A stretch of 64,000 nt of DNA from Paenarthrobacter nitroguajacolicus (GCF_007786235.1 NZ_VNFK01000023.1:1-64000), one strand, 5' to 3'. Shown: positions 15,140 through 25,148, counted from the stretch's first letter. Made by a program: numbers and translations. Notes: a model not told the origin generated them from the sequence alone.

Positions 15140-16253
15140 TGCGGTTTCCTTTGTTCTCAATAGCGGACACCTGCGGATGTGATGGTTCCCCAGTGAACTC
15201 GAAGCCGATTCCGGGAAGACCTGCAGAGCTGAGCCTGCTGTTGCCGATGCGTACCGGCGAAGGTCCTGCCAGGATGCCAAGTTGCGCGAACGAGGCATCT
15301 TCCACGTCCTCCACGCTTACGGCTTCGGCCAGGGTGAGCGCCAACTGCCCGGAGAGCTCCGGTAGCAGGTGAGGGGCCACCCTGATGCTGTTGGCGCGGG
15401 CCAGTTCAACAATCCTGCGGAACGGCGTAATGCCGCCCACCCGGACGATGTTGGGCTGGATGATGTCCACGGCTTCCGCTTCGATGAAGTCGCGGAAGCG
15501 GTAGATGGTGTGGACGTTCTCACCCAGGGCAATGGGCACCGGCGAGTGCTTGCGCAAGCGGCGGTAAGCCCAGAGGTCGTCGGCGCGAATCGGTTCTTCC
15601 AGCCACTCCAGTCCGTACTCCCCCAAAACATCCAAGGCACGGAACGTGTGGGCGAGGTCCCAACGCTGGTTGGCGTCGATCATGAGCAGCCGGTCAGGGC
15701 CGATCACCTGGCGCACGGCGGCAACGCGCTCGGCGTCTTCCCTGAGCTCGGGCTTACCCACCTTGATCTTCACCGCGTTGTGTCCCGCGGCAACCCATCG
15801 CTGGGCTTGCTCCACGAGTTGCTCCAAGGAGTAGTGCAGGTTCACGCCGGAACCGTACACTTCCACGGACTCCTGGCGTTGGCCCAGGAGCCCCGTGACG
15901 GAGGTGCCTGCCTGGCGCGCGTTCAGGTCCCAGAGCGCCAAGTCAACACCGGCCATCGCGATGGTGGTGAGACCTCCCCCGCCGGCCTCATGCAGCCGCT
16001 TCCACAGTTGGTCCCACACCATCTCCGGGTTCGCTTCCAAGCCCAGGATGTACGGAGCGATGTCGTGGTCCAGGAGGGCCTTCACCGCCTGGGGACCGAT
16101 GGTGGGAGTCCACGAGAAGCCGTGGCCCTTGCCGCCGTCGTCCGTTGTCAGCTCGGTGACGATCACATGGTTCTCCGGCGCCTCCGCACCCCAGCTGCGC
16201 AGCAGCGGCACCGTGATCAGCCGGGTGGTGAGGCCCGTAATGCGGGCGGGCAT
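15120..16253 (-). CDS. Enolase-superfamily sugar-acid dehydratase (mandelate racemase/MLE family)
   Basis: This 377-residue enolase-superfamily enzyme has an N-terminal capping domain and a C-terminal barrel. Visible active-site elements are KIKVGK (the KxK base pair, about residue 164), metal ligands in MIDANQRWD, WLEEPI and LGENVH, and the barrel-end APHLLPE. Members with KxK on the second strand and a late His commonly dehydrate aldonic or aldaric acids. The next gene encodes 5-dehydro-4-deoxyglucarate dehydratase, so a galactarate-, glucarate- or talarate-type dehydratase is the best guess. Which epimer it uses cannot be read off. Its ATG overlaps the preceding stop by one base (TGATG), consistent with coupled translation. 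Confidence 0.9.
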   Translation of the reverse strand: MPARITGLTTRLITVPLLRSWGAEAPENHVIVTELTTDDGGKGHGFSWTPTIGPQAVKALLDHDIAPYILGLEANPEMVWDQLWKRLHEAGGGGLTTIAMAGVDLALWDLNARQAGTSVTGLLGQRQESVEVYGSGVNLHYSLEQLVEQAQRWVAAGHNAVKIKVGKPELREDAERVAAVRQVIGPDRLLMIDANQRWDLAHTFRALDVLGEYGLEWLEEPIRADDLWAYRRLRKHSPVPIALGENVHTIYRFRDFIEAEAVDIIQPNIVRVGGITPFRRIVELARANSIRVAPHLLPELSGQLALTLAEAVSVEDVEDASFAQLGILAGPSPVRIGNSRLSSAGLPGIGFEFTGEPSHPQVSAIENKGNRIEYSNS

Positions 16254-17158
16254 CAGCTACCGGCCAGCTCGTGGCCCTTGGCCAGGATGGCTTTGAGCTC
16301 CAGCAGTTGTTCCTCGCTGGGGTCAACCAATGGCGGGCGGACCGGACCAACGGGCAACCCCGCGAGCCTCAGGCCGGCCTTGATAAGGGAAACGCCAAAG
16401 CCAGGGGTCTGGTCGCGCAGGCGGACCAGCGGCGCATAGAAACCCTCGAGCAGCGCGTGACGGCGTTCTTCGTCGCCGGAGATGTAGGCGTCGTAGTAGG
16501 CCTTGGCGATTTCGGGAGCCATGGCGAACGCTGCCGAGGAGTAGAGGGGGATACCTAGGCCCCGATAGGCGCCCTGGGTCAGTTCGGCGGTGAGGAGGCC
16601 ATTGAAGAGCGCAAAGTCCGTGCGCCCGCTCGCGTTGATGGCAGACACGATTTCCTGGGCCAACCCCACGTCTCCGATGCCGTCTTTGAAGCCAACGACC
16701 TTCGGGTTGGCGGTGAGGCGGGTGATCGCTTCGGCGGTGAACTTGGCGGTGCCGCGGTGGTAGACGATCACGGGCAGGCTGCTCGCCGCAGCGATGGCCT
16801 CAACGTAGGCCACCACACCGTCTGTTGGGCCGGTGACCAGGTAGGGCGGGAGCACCAGGAGGGCGTCGGCGCCGGCTTCCTCAGCCACCTTGGCCGCGGC
16901 GATGGCGTGTCCCAGCGGGCCACCGGCACCGGAGACCACGGGAACGGCTCCCGCGACAGCCTCGACGGCGGCGGTCACCACGGTGCGGATCTCGTCGATG
17001 GACAGGGCATGGAATTCGCCGGTGCCACAGGCGGGGAAGACCCCGCCTGGACCGAACGGAAGCCGGGACGTGATGTGCTCCTTGAGCAGGGGTACGTCCA
17101 CCGAGCCGTCTTCGGCGAAGGGAGTGACGGGGAAGAACAGTACGCCGTCGAAATTCAT
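16253..17158 (-). CDS. kdgD: 5-dehydro-4-deoxyglucarate dehydratase (EC 4.2.1.41), DapA family
   Basis: This class I, Schiff-base DapA-fold enzyme (301 residues) dehydrates and decarboxylates 5-dehydro-4-deoxy-D-glucarate to 2-oxoglutarate semialdehyde. The subfamily pattern is clear: FPVTPF at the start, ACGTGEFHALS for the substrate loop, LLVLPPYLV, the YHRGTAKF tyrosine strand and the Schiff-base Lys in VGFKDGIGD. GLLTAELTQGAY and YSSAAFAMAPEIAKAYYDA follow the order seen in known KdgD proteins. The ATG overlaps the SDR gene stop (ATGA). It links the enolase-type dehydratase to the aldehyde dehydrogenase. The similar L-2-keto-3-deoxyarabonate dehydratase is an alternative, but the motif set favours KdgD. 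Confidence 0.92.
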   Translation of the reverse strand: MNFDGVLFFPVTPFAEDGSVDVPLLKEHITSRLPFGPGGVFPACGTGEFHALSIDEIRTVVTAAVEAVAGAVPVVSGAGGPLGHAIAAAKVAEEAGADALLVLPPYLVTGPTDGVVAYVEAIAAASSLPVIVYHRGTAKFTAEAITRLTANPKVVGFKDGIGDVGLAQEIVSAINASGRTDFALFNGLLTAELTQGAYRGLGIPLYSSAAFAMAPEIAKAYYDAYISGDEERRHALLEGFYAPLVRLRDQTPGFGVSLIKAGLRLAGLPVGPVRPPLVDPSEEQLLELKAILAKGHELAGS

Positions 17159-18153
17159 GGTTTCTCCTTGGTTGCTCCCGCCGGGACCAGGCCGGCGTGG
17201 TTCTCGTCGTTGAGTGCTGCTGGATCGGATGCTGCCGTGTCGGGGCCTTCGTAGGGCGGGGTGAGCTCGATGCGCCAGGTGCGCTTCGGCTCCCAGCCCA
17301 GAAGGTCGCGGGCTTTGTCGATGGAGAACGCCGGGCTGGTGCCGGTCAAGTGTTCGGTCAGGGGGCCGCTGCCCGGCAGGAAGCGTGGGAACAATTCCGC
17401 CAAGGGCGCTGTAGCCAGGGCATCCTTGGCGCCCACGAAGAACACCTCACCGTTGGGGATGGTGTCCATTTTGTCCAGGAGCACGTCCAGGAAGTCGGCG
17501 ACATCGCGGGCATCCACGTAGTTGAACTGGGCTGGCGCAGAGAGGGCGGGGTCATCCAGGCGTTCGCGGACTGTGTGTCCTTGCTGCGTCAGCGCGCCTT
17601 CCCATTCTTCAGGGGAAATCACGTAACACGGACGGAAAGCCGCGTACCGGATTTTGTCCCCCTGCGCCGCAGCGAACATCTGCACAGTCTGCTCGGCAAT
17701 CAGTTTGGACAGCGCATAGGCGTTCCACGGCTTGGGCGGCGTCCGCTCGTCAAGGGGGAACGACGGCGGCAGCCACCCGGCCGGTGAGCCGTAGCCCAGG
17801 GCAGTGGGACTGCTTGCCGTCACGATCTTGGGCACACCGGAGTCGGTGGCCGCGCTGACTACCGCGAAGGCGAGCCGGGTATTCGTGCTGAAAATGACGT
17901 CCTCAGGTGCGCTGAAAGGTACGGCAATAGCAGCGAGGTGGATGACGGCGTCGGGCGCTGTTTCCCGGATGAGGCGCTCTGCCTCACCCGGTGCCAGAAG
18001 GTCTGCAGTGTATTGCTCGGCGCCAGCGGGCAGCTGCTCCGCCGGGAGGGCGTCCCGGTCGACGGAAATCACCTTGTGGCCTGCTTCGGCGAGACCGGCC
18101 ACAACGCTGCGGCCGAGCCTGCCGGAACCACCGGTGACGAAAATCCTGCTCAT
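17155..18153 (-). CDS. Extended SDR (NAD-dependent epimerase/dehydratase family), candidate uronate dehydrogenase
   Basis: This 332-residue protein has an N-terminal Rossmann motif (VTGGSGRLGRSVV, GxxGxxG), the HLAAIA block, the active-site Ser/Thr region ASSPTALGYG and the YALSK Tyr-x3-Lys pair. It is longer than typical bacterial uronate dehydrogenases (about 265 residues), with an acidic C-terminal tail. In the operon it precedes an aldarate-type dehydratase and KdgD, so oxidation of a uronate at C1 to the aldarate or its lactone would complete the route. That assignment rests on context. The SDR could equally be a sugar epimerase. The ATG at 18153 has a GGAAAAG-type RBS. Confidence 0.8.
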   Translation of the reverse strand: MSRIFVTGGSGRLGRSVVAGLAEAGHKVISVDRDALPAEQLPAGAEQYTADLLAPGEAERLIRETAPDAVIHLAAIAVPFSAPEDVIFSTNTRLAFAVVSAATDSGVPKIVTASSPTALGYGSPAGWLPPSFPLDERTPPKPWNAYALSKLIAEQTVQMFAAAQGDKIRYAAFRPCYVISPEEWEGALTQQGHTVRERLDDPALSAPAQFNYVDARDVADFLDVLLDKMDTIPNGEVFFVGAKDALATAPLAELFPRFLPGSGPLTEHLTGTSPAFSIDKARDLLGWEPKRTWRIELTPPYEGPDTAASDPAALNDENHAGLVPAGATKEKP

Positions 18154-18183
18154 GGTCTTTTCCTTGCGTGGGTAGTGAGCCGG

Positions 18184-19605
18184 TCAGGACTGGCCGCGGC
18201 TGAGATCGGCGCCGAGGCCAAGTTCGCTGATGCGGACGGGAAGATCAGTGTCCAGGGACTGGTTGCCGGCGATGCCCACGGATACTGAGCGGAGTCCGTC
18301 GATGTAGCCGGACGGGCGGCCCAGCGGGTCGACGCCGGGGCCGTTGAACAGGTCCGAAAGCAGCAGGTTGTCGCCGCCACCGTGGCCACCTTCGCCGTTG
18401 ATGATGGGGACTTCGTAGGCAGCTTCCCAATGGCGCTGGACCACCAGGCGTTCGCCGTTGCGGCGCACGGCGTCCTCTTCCTCGATGGGCGTCGCGCTCG
18501 GGTCAACCACGGTCTTCTTGTCGGTGCTGGACTCGACGGCGGCGCGCTCCACCACTTCGAGTTCCGCCCGGCCTTCAGTGCCGTTGACGGTGACGCAGTA
18601 GCCTTCCCAGGGGCTGTGGGCGTTCAGCGAGTAGCTCAGGGTGGGTCCGCCCTGGTAGTCCACCACAAGGGCAAGGTTGTCCTCGATGGTGATGCCCTCG
18701 GTGAAGACATCCTGGTCGCGGATGTAGCCGTCAAACTTTTCGTTGTCGTAGTACAGCGCCTTCAAGCGCTCGTCCTCGCGCATGTCCAAGCGGAACGGAT
18801 CATGCTCAAGGCCGTCAACGGTGCCACGCTCAGGACGTGCGCCCAACCCTCGCTCGGCAGCGTTCTTGTCGCCATAGAAGCGCAGGCCGCCTGAGGCGAA
18901 AACGCGTTCCGGAACATCGTTGATCCACCAGTTGACGAGGTCGAAGTGGTGCGAAGCCTTGTGGATGAGCAAGCCACCGGAATTCTTCTTTTCGCGGTGC
19001 CAGCGACGGAAGTAGTCAGCACCATGCACCGTGTCCAGCACCCAGCTGAAGTCAATGGACGTGACCTTGCCGATCACTCCGTTTTGGATGACTTCCTTGA
19101 GCGCGCTGTTGCGCGGCGAGTAGCGGTAGTTGAACGTGACCACAACATTGCGGCCCGTCTTTGCGACCGCCTCGGTGATGCGGCGGCAGCCCTCAACATC
19201 GATGGTTAGCGGCTTTTCAACCACGACGTCGGCACCCGCCTCGAGCGCCTCGACGATGTAGTCCGCGTGGGTGTAGTCGGGCGTCGTGACGATGACGCGT
19301 TCGATGTCATTGGCCTGGATGAAGCTGGTGAGCTCGCCTGGCTCGAAGGAAGCCACCGGCTCTGTTCCGCCGAGTTCCTTGATGAGCTCCTGGTAGAAGT
19401 CCACCCGGCCCTGGTTGACGTCCGAGAGGGCAATGAGTTCGGCGACATCCGCGTGCTGTCCGTAGATGGCCCGGATGTACATCTCCGAGCGTCCTCCGGT
19501 GCCGATCAGGGCAATGCGGGTGCGCTGGTGTCCTTCTTTCTGGGCTGCCGTATCTGCTGACGCGGTCTGGGTCTCGGCTGAGTCTACGTTGACCATGTTG
19601 ACCAT
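18184..19605 (-). CDS. Gfo/Idh/MocA-family oxidoreductase, first gene of the aldarate operon
   Basis: This 473-residue NAD(P)-dependent oxidoreductase has an N-terminal Rossmann domain (RIALIGTGGRSEMYI from about residue 30), the VVEKPLTI motif with the conserved Lys, and a long substrate domain. That domain contains HKASHHFDLVNWW (probable catalytic His) and a glycine- and histidine-rich GEGGHGGGDN segment. It is larger than the usual 330-390 residues. The ATG at 19605 follows GAAAGGGG; a second in-frame ATG lies three codons later. It leads the minus-strand operon and lies next to the operator at 19672-19689. Family members oxidise sugar hydroxyls, often at C3, or act on lactones; the specific substrate is unknown. 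Confidence 0.9.
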   Translation of the reverse strand: MVNMVNVDSAETQTASADTAAQKEGHQRTRIALIGTGGRSEMYIRAIYGQHADVAELIALSDVNQGRVDFYQELIKELGGTEPVASFEPGELTSFIQANDIERVIVTTPDYTHADYIVEALEAGADVVVEKPLTIDVEGCRRITEAVAKTGRNVVVTFNYRYSPRNSALKEVIQNGVIGKVTSIDFSWVLDTVHGADYFRRWHREKKNSGGLLIHKASHHFDLVNWWINDVPERVFASGGLRFYGDKNAAERGLGARPERGTVDGLEHDPFRLDMREDERLKALYYDNEKFDGYIRDQDVFTEGITIEDNLALVVDYQGGPTLSYSLNAHSPWEGYCVTVNGTEGRAELEVVERAAVESSTDKKTVVDPSATPIEEEDAVRRNGERLVVQRHWEAAYEVPIINGEGGHGGGDNLLLSDLFNGPGVDPLGRPSGYIDGLRSVSVGIAGNQSLDTDLPVRISELGLGADLSRGQS

Positions 19606-19671
19606 GGGGTATGCCCCTTTCAAAAGGCAGGAGTGAACCGCTTGACGGCCCGGCTTCATGTGGAAGAATCA

Positions 19672-19689
19672 TGAGAAAGCGTTTTCTCA
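19672..19689. promoter_or_regulatory. LacI-type operator TGAGAAAGCGTTTTCTCA
   Basis: This 18-base palindrome with one mismatched pair and a central CG is the best copy of the motif. It lies between the divergent aldarate operon (starts 19605) and the LacI-family gene (starts 19770), so it can serve repression of the operon and autoregulation. It matches 6771-6788 and 9088-9105. Confidence 0.8.
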
Positions 19690-19769
19690 GAGCGTTATAA
19701 GCTTTGTATCAAGACTCTGGTGGTCACGTCAACCATTGCTCCAACGACGGAGCATGCGGAGGGCGACCA

Positions 19770-20816
19770 ATGGGAAGGGGCCACATGGCACGCAGGAACA
19801 CCAACAGGCGCGTTGGCATTGCCGACGTCGCGGAGAAGGCTGGCGTCTCGCACGCCACCGTGTCCCGCGTCATGAACGGTAACGCCGCCGTGGACCCGGG
19901 AATCGCCGCGCGGGTCCGGGCCGCTGCGGTGGAACTGAAGTACCAACCGAACCCCGTAGGCAGAAGCCTGGCGCTTGGCAAGACCGACACCATCGGCATC
20001 GTGGTCCCGGACCTGGCCAACCCCACGTTCCAGGCCATCCTCCGCGGGCTCAGCATCGCAGCGGCCCAGGACGGGTACCGGGTCCTTATTGCGGACTCCT
20101 CCGAAGTCACCAGCGAGGAAGCGATCCTGGCCGGCGAAGCTCGTCGTCGCTGTGACGGCGTGGTTCTCTGCGCTCCCCGCATGGCAGACGCCGAACTCGA
20201 GGAGCTGGCGCCCACCCTGCACCCCCTGGTGCTCATCAACCGCACCACGATTGCCACCAACACCCCGAGCCTGAGCGTCGACTATGGGCAAGGCATCCAG
20301 GAGCTGGCGCAGCACCTGGTCTCCCTTGGTCACCGCCGCCTGGTCTTCCTGTCCGGTCCCGAGCACAGCGCGTCCAACCGCCAACGGTTGGTGGGCCTGG
20401 ACCAATTCCGGGCGGAGCATCCGGAGATCGAACTGGAGCTGCTCCACGGCGGGTCCAACTTCGACTCCGGCCACGAATCCACGGAGGCCATCATTGCCAG
20501 CGGCGCCACAGGCATTCTGGCGTTCAACGACCTCGTGGCCATGGGCCTGCTCAGCGGCCTGCATGAGCGCGGAATCCGTGTGCCGGAGGACATTTCCGTG
20601 ACTGGCTTCGACGACATTCCGTTTGCTAAATACACCACGCCGCCGCTCACTACAGCAGCCGTGCCCATCAATGAACTCGGTAGCCTGGCATGGCGCAGGA
20701 TGCGGGAGCAGATTCAGCAGGCCGGCGAAGCATCGATCCAGGCCCAGGACGAGTTCTCACCGCGGGTGGAGATCCGCAAGAGCACCGCCGCCCCGGCCCT
20801 CCGGCCCGCGAGCTGA
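19770..20816 (+). CDS. LacI-family transcriptional regulator of the sugar-acid island
   Basis: This 348-residue repressor has an N-terminal helix-turn-helix (GIADVAEKAGVSHATVSRVM), a hinge helix with NPVGRSLA and a periplasmic-binding-protein-like effector domain ending near EISPR-type EFSPRVEIR. I chose the ATG at 19770 because GGAGGG lies 6 bases upstream; an ATG at 19785 is the alternative. It is divergent from the aldarate operon across the operator at 19672-19689, and the same operator precedes the second importer and the hydrolase operon. It is therefore the likely local regulator. The effector is unknown but is probably a sugar or sugar acid transported or formed by these genes. Confidence 0.93.
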   Translation: MGRGHMARRNTNRRVGIADVAEKAGVSHATVSRVMNGNAAVDPGIAARVRAAAVELKYQPNPVGRSLALGKTDTIGIVVPDLANPTFQAILRGLSIAAAQDGYRVLIADSSEVTSEEAILAGEARRRCDGVVLCAPRMADAELEELAPTLHPLVLINRTTIATNTPSLSVDYGQGIQELAQHLVSLGHRRLVFLSGPEHSASNRQRLVGLDQFRAEHPEIELELLHGGSNFDSGHESTEAIIASGATGILAFNDLVAMGLLSGLHERGIRVPEDISVTGFDDIPFAKYTTPPLTTAAVPINELGSLAWRRMREQIQQAGEASIQAQDEFSPRVEIRKSTAAPALRPAS

Positions 20817-20819
20817 CAC

Positions 20820-20854
20820 TTGATGACAATGTTCGGCGCGGACATTGTCATCAA
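20820..20854. repeat. Intergenic palindrome containing TTGATGACAATGT
   Basis: Arms 20820-20832 and 20842-20854 are exact complements (13 bases) around a 9-base GC-rich loop. It begins 4 bases after the LacI gene stop and ends 4 bases before the minus-strand GntR gene stop, so it probably terminates both. The core TGATGACA(A/G)TGTT recurs at 59578-59640. Confidence 0.8.
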
Positions 20855-20857
20855 CTG

Positions 20858-21556
20858 TTAGTTCGGCGGAGGGTTTGAGCCGACGCCGGCCTCCGTGTAG
20901 AAGCCTTGGATGTGGGCGGCAACAAGCTCAGCTGCTTCGGCGCCGTCGTTGCTGTTGACGGCGGCGAGTATGGCGCGGTGTTCGGCCCGAAGCCTGGTGG
21001 ATGTCGCGTTCCAGTCAGGAAGGTTCCCGGTCAGCTCGCCCGCGTAGTTCTCGATCGCACCCCTCAGCGAGGCCATCATGGCACTGACCACGGTATTGCC
21101 TGCGGCTTGGGCGAGCGCCACATGGAACCGCGCGTCCAAGGCCAGGAAAGTGTCGATATCCGCGGCAGCATCCATTTGATCCAGCAATTCCGCGGCTTCC
21201 TCCAGCTCCGGAACGCCTACCTTGGCCCGCTCCGCCGCCCACGACTCCAGCAGGACGCGGGTTTCCACGATGTCGGCCACCGGGAGGTGCCGCGTTGCCA
21301 CATGCAGCCGGAGGGTGGAGCCCAGCGCAGACCCCGGCTCGGCGATAACCACCGTTCCTGCATCCTTGCCCGAACCCACGCCGGCGCGGACCACCCCCAT
21401 CGCCTCAAGGATCCTGACGGCTTCCCGCACGGAGGTCCGGGACACTTGGAGCTGCTCGGCCATGGCGCGTTCCCCGGGGAGCCGACCGCCCAGGGCAAGA
21501 TCTCCATCAGACAGTTGCTTCTCGATCCATTGCAGGACCAACTCGTGGGTACGCAT
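20858..21556 (-). CDS. lldR: FadR-subfamily GntR regulator (LldR-like) of L-lactate utilisation
   Basis: This 232-residue regulator has an N-terminal winged helix (LPGERAMAEQLQVSRTSVREA) and a C-terminal FCD effector domain. FCD metal-site features are visible: the first Asp in LDARFH, the two His of the later helices (EHRAIL and AAHIQGFY). It is divergent from lldD, with three copies of GTGGTNNNACCAC-type sites in the 90-base gap. Together these point to an LldR-type repressor released by lactate. The function name comes from context. FCD regulators also respond to other hydroxy or keto acids. Confidence 0.88.
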   Translation of the reverse strand: MRTHELVLQWIEKQLSDGDLALGGRLPGERAMAEQLQVSRTSVREAVRILEAMGVVRAGVGSGKDAGTVVIAEPGSALGSTLRLHVATRHLPVADIVETRVLLESWAAERAKVGVPELEEAAELLDQMDAAADIDTFLALDARFHVALAQAAGNTVVSAMMASLRGAIENYAGELTGNLPDWNATSTRLRAEHRAILAAVNSNDGAEAAELVAAHIQGFYTEAGVGSNPPPN

Positions 21557-21574
21557 AACGGAATACTAGTTGAT

Positions 21575-21626
21575 GTGGTCCAACCACATGGATTACAGTG
21601 TGGTTAGACCACAGTGGTAAGACCAC
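21575..21626. promoter_or_regulatory. Three GntR/FCD operator copies between lldR and lldD
   Basis: GTGGTCCAACCAC (21575-21587), GTGGTTAGACCAC (21600-21612) and GTGGTAAGACCAC (21614-21626) are inverted repeats GTGGT-N3-ACCAC. They fit the TGGTNNNACCA consensus of FadR-type GntR regulators. The first lies close to the lldR start and the last two close to the lldD start, so both genes are probably controlled. Confidence 0.85.
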
Positions 21627-21646
21627 AGAATTCAAGGGAGAACCGC

Positions 21647-22978
21647 ATGACCGACACCCTCGATCCCAAGATCACGGCCGCACCCGCCAATGCGGGCAGC
21701 GACGAAAACGTGACCCGCCCGCCCCAGCCGCGTCCCGCCGTCGTGCAGCCTCCGGCACTGAAGCGTCGCGTCCCCAAGGTCGCGGACCTGGCACCGCTGA
21801 TGCAGTTCAAGAAACCCGAGTTCAGCAAGACCGCGCGGCTCAAGCGCGCCAGCACTATCTGGGAACTGCGGGACATCGCCAAGCGCCGCACTCCGCAGGC
21901 TCCGTTCGACTACACCGACGGCGCTGCCGAAGAAGAAATCACGCTGCGCCGGGCACGGCAGGCTTTCCAGGACATCGAGTTCCGCCCGGGCATCCTGCGC
22001 GACGTGTCCCGGATCGATCTCCGCACGGACATTCTCGGCAAGGAATCACGCCTCCCCTTCGGCATCGCACCCACCGGCTTCACGCGCATGATGCAGTCCG
22101 AGGGCGAATACGCCGGCTCGCAAGCCGCTGAGGCCGCAGGCATTCCCTACACCCTGTCCACCATGGGCACCGCATCCATCGAAGACGTCGCCACCGCCGC
22201 TCCCCACGGACGCAACTGGTTCCAGCTGTACCTGTGGACGGACCGCGACCGCTCGCTCGAACTGATCGACCGCGCCGCCAAGGCCGGCAACGACACCCTC
22301 ATGGTCACCGTGGACACGGCCGTTGCAGGTGCCCGCCTGCGCGACGTCCGCAACGGCATGACCATCCCGCCGGCCTTGACGCTGAAGACCGTCCTGGATG
22401 CCTCCTACCGCCCGGCCTGGTGGTTCAACTTCCTCACGCACGAACCCCTCACGTTCGCGTCGCTCTCGCGTTACACGGGGACCGTGGCGGACCTCATCAA
22501 CTCCATGTTCGACCCCACCCTCACTTACGAGGACCTCGATTGGCTGCGCGAAACCTGGAAGGGCAAGCTGGTGGTCAAGGGCATCCAGACCGTGGAAGAC
22601 GCCCGCAAGGTAGTGGACCACGGCGCCGACGGAATCATCCTGTCCAACCATGGCGGCCGCCAACTGGACCGTGCACCCATCCCGTTCCACCTGCTGCCGG
22701 AGGTTACCTCGGCGTTGAAGGCAGACAACAGCAAGGCAGCCGTCATGCTGGACACCGGCATTATGAGCGGTGCGGACATCGTGGCCGCGCTGGCACTGGG
22801 TGCCGACTTCGCCCTGATCGGCCGCGCCTACCTCTACGGACTGATGGCCGGCGGACGCGAGGGTGTGGACCGCACCATCCAGATCCTTGAGAAGGACATG
22901 ACACGGACCATGGCACTCCTGGGCGTCAGCAAGGTCTCGGACCTCAACCCGGACCACGTACGGCTGCTGCAGCACTAA
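21647..22978 (+). CDS. lldD: FMN-dependent alpha-hydroxy-acid oxidase, L-lactate dehydrogenase type
   Basis: This 443-residue flavoenzyme oxidises L-lactate to pyruvate and passes electrons to the respiratory chain. Family blocks are [45 protein letters not shown], the catalytic His with FMN-binding [11 protein letters not shown], and [16 protein letters not shown]. An N-terminal extension of about 60 residues, rich in Pro and Ala, precedes the barrel. The ATG at 21647 has AAGGGAG 6 bases upstream. A frame open from 21614 would start within the operator. Control by the divergent FCD regulator is expected. Other hydroxy acids (glycolate, mandelate) cannot be excluded. Confidence 0.92.
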   Translation: MTDTLDPKITAAPANAGSDENVTRPPQPRPAVVQPPALKRRVPKVADLAPLMQFKKPEFSKTARLKRASTIWELRDIAKRRTPQAPFDYTDGAAEEEITLRRARQAFQDIEFRPGILRDVSRIDLRTDILGKESRLPFGIAPTGFTRMMQSEGEYAGSQAAEAAGIPYTLSTMGTASIEDVATAAPHGRNWFQLYLWTDRDRSLELIDRAAKAGNDTLMVTVDTAVAGARLRDVRNGMTIPPALTLKTVLDASYRPAWWFNFLTHEPLTFASLSRYTGTVADLINSMFDPTLTYEDLDWLRETWKGKLVVKGIQTVEDARKVVDHGADGIILSNHGGRQLDRAPIPFHLLPEVTSALKADNSKAAVMLDTGIMSGADIVAALALGADFALIGRAYLYGLMAGGREGVDRTIQILEKDMTRTMALLGVSKVSDLNPDHVRLLQH

Positions 22979-22997
22979 AGCACCCAAGTAAATAGCA

Positions 22998-23033
22998 GCA
23001 GAGGCCGTTTTGAATGCTCAAAACGGCCTCTGC
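22998..23033. terminator. Bidirectional intrinsic terminator between lldD and gdhA
   Basis: GCAGAGGCCGTTTTGA (22998-23013) pairs exactly with TCAAAACGGCCTCTGC (23018-23033) around a 4-base loop and is followed by TTTT. It lies between the converging lldD and gdhA genes. Confidence 0.9.
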
Positions 23034-23051
23034 TTTTGGGTTGGGGAGGGG

Positions 23052-24440
<1,389 letters not shown>

Positions 24441-24596
24441 TCATGGTTGCACCACGGGACATGGGATCTCCATCCGATGGGAATGTGACCCCGGCTGCGG
24501 AGTTAACACAACTGTAGAAAATCGTTGAAAACACAAGGAAACAGGAGATTGACAAGAACTCACAATGTGAGGAAGGTCACGTTAGCTTGGCGCCCG

Positions 24597-25148
24597 CTAC
24601 CGCTTCCGCCCGAACTTGGGAAGATTTGGCAGGTTCGGGAGGTTGGCCAGAAGGTCAGCAGCCTTGGTAGCGGCGCGGCCCACGGTGCGGCCGATCTGCT
24701 GGGGAACCGTGTCATCCGACGCCAAGTCCAACGACACCGGCGTTCCACTTGCGTGGACCTTCACTGCCTGACCAACGGCATCTGCACGGGTGGTGGCCGG
24801 GGGCTCAGGCGCCGCGACAGCAGGGGCGGCGTCCACAGCAGCAGCGGGCACCTCCGAGGAAGGCGCGACGACGGCGGGCGCCGCCGGTCCGACGTCGAAC
24901 GTTTCCAACCAACTCGCGACGCCGGCGAGCGGCTTGGGATTCAGCGCATAGAAGCGCTTCTGGCCCTGCGCGCGCATGCTGACGAGATCAGCCTCGCGGA
25001 GCACCTTCAAATGCTTGGAGATCGTGGGCTGGCTTGCAGCCAGTTCTTCCACCAGTTCGCCTACTGCTTTATCCCCAGAGCGGAGGGAGACCAGGATGTC
25101 GCGCCTGGTTGCCTCAGCTATGACGGCAAATACGTCGTCAGTCACCAT
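24597..25148 (-). CDS. ArsR-type winged-helix regulator with Ala/Pro-rich tail
   Basis: This 183-residue protein has residues about 1-75 as an ArsR/SmtB winged helix (ATRRDILVSLRSGD, ASQPTISKHLKVLREADLV, QGQKRFYALNPKPL). No Cys metal-binding motif is visible, so a metal sensor is unlikely. The remainder is a low-complexity Ala/Pro/Val stretch and then a more ordered block ending in a repeated NLPNLPNLPKFGRKR. Such tails are not standard for ArsR proteins. The neighbours (gdhA and a small membrane gene) give no clear target. It is known in type but not in function. Confidence 0.8.
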   Translation of the reverse strand: MVTDDVFAVIAEATRRDILVSLRSGDKAVGELVEELAASQPTISKHLKVLREADLVSMRAQGQKRFYALNPKPLAGVASWLETFDVGPAAPAVVAPSSEVPAAAVDAAPAVAAPEPPATTRADAVGQAVKVHASGTPVSLDLASDDTVPQQIGRTVGRAATKAADLLANLPNLPNLPKFGRKR

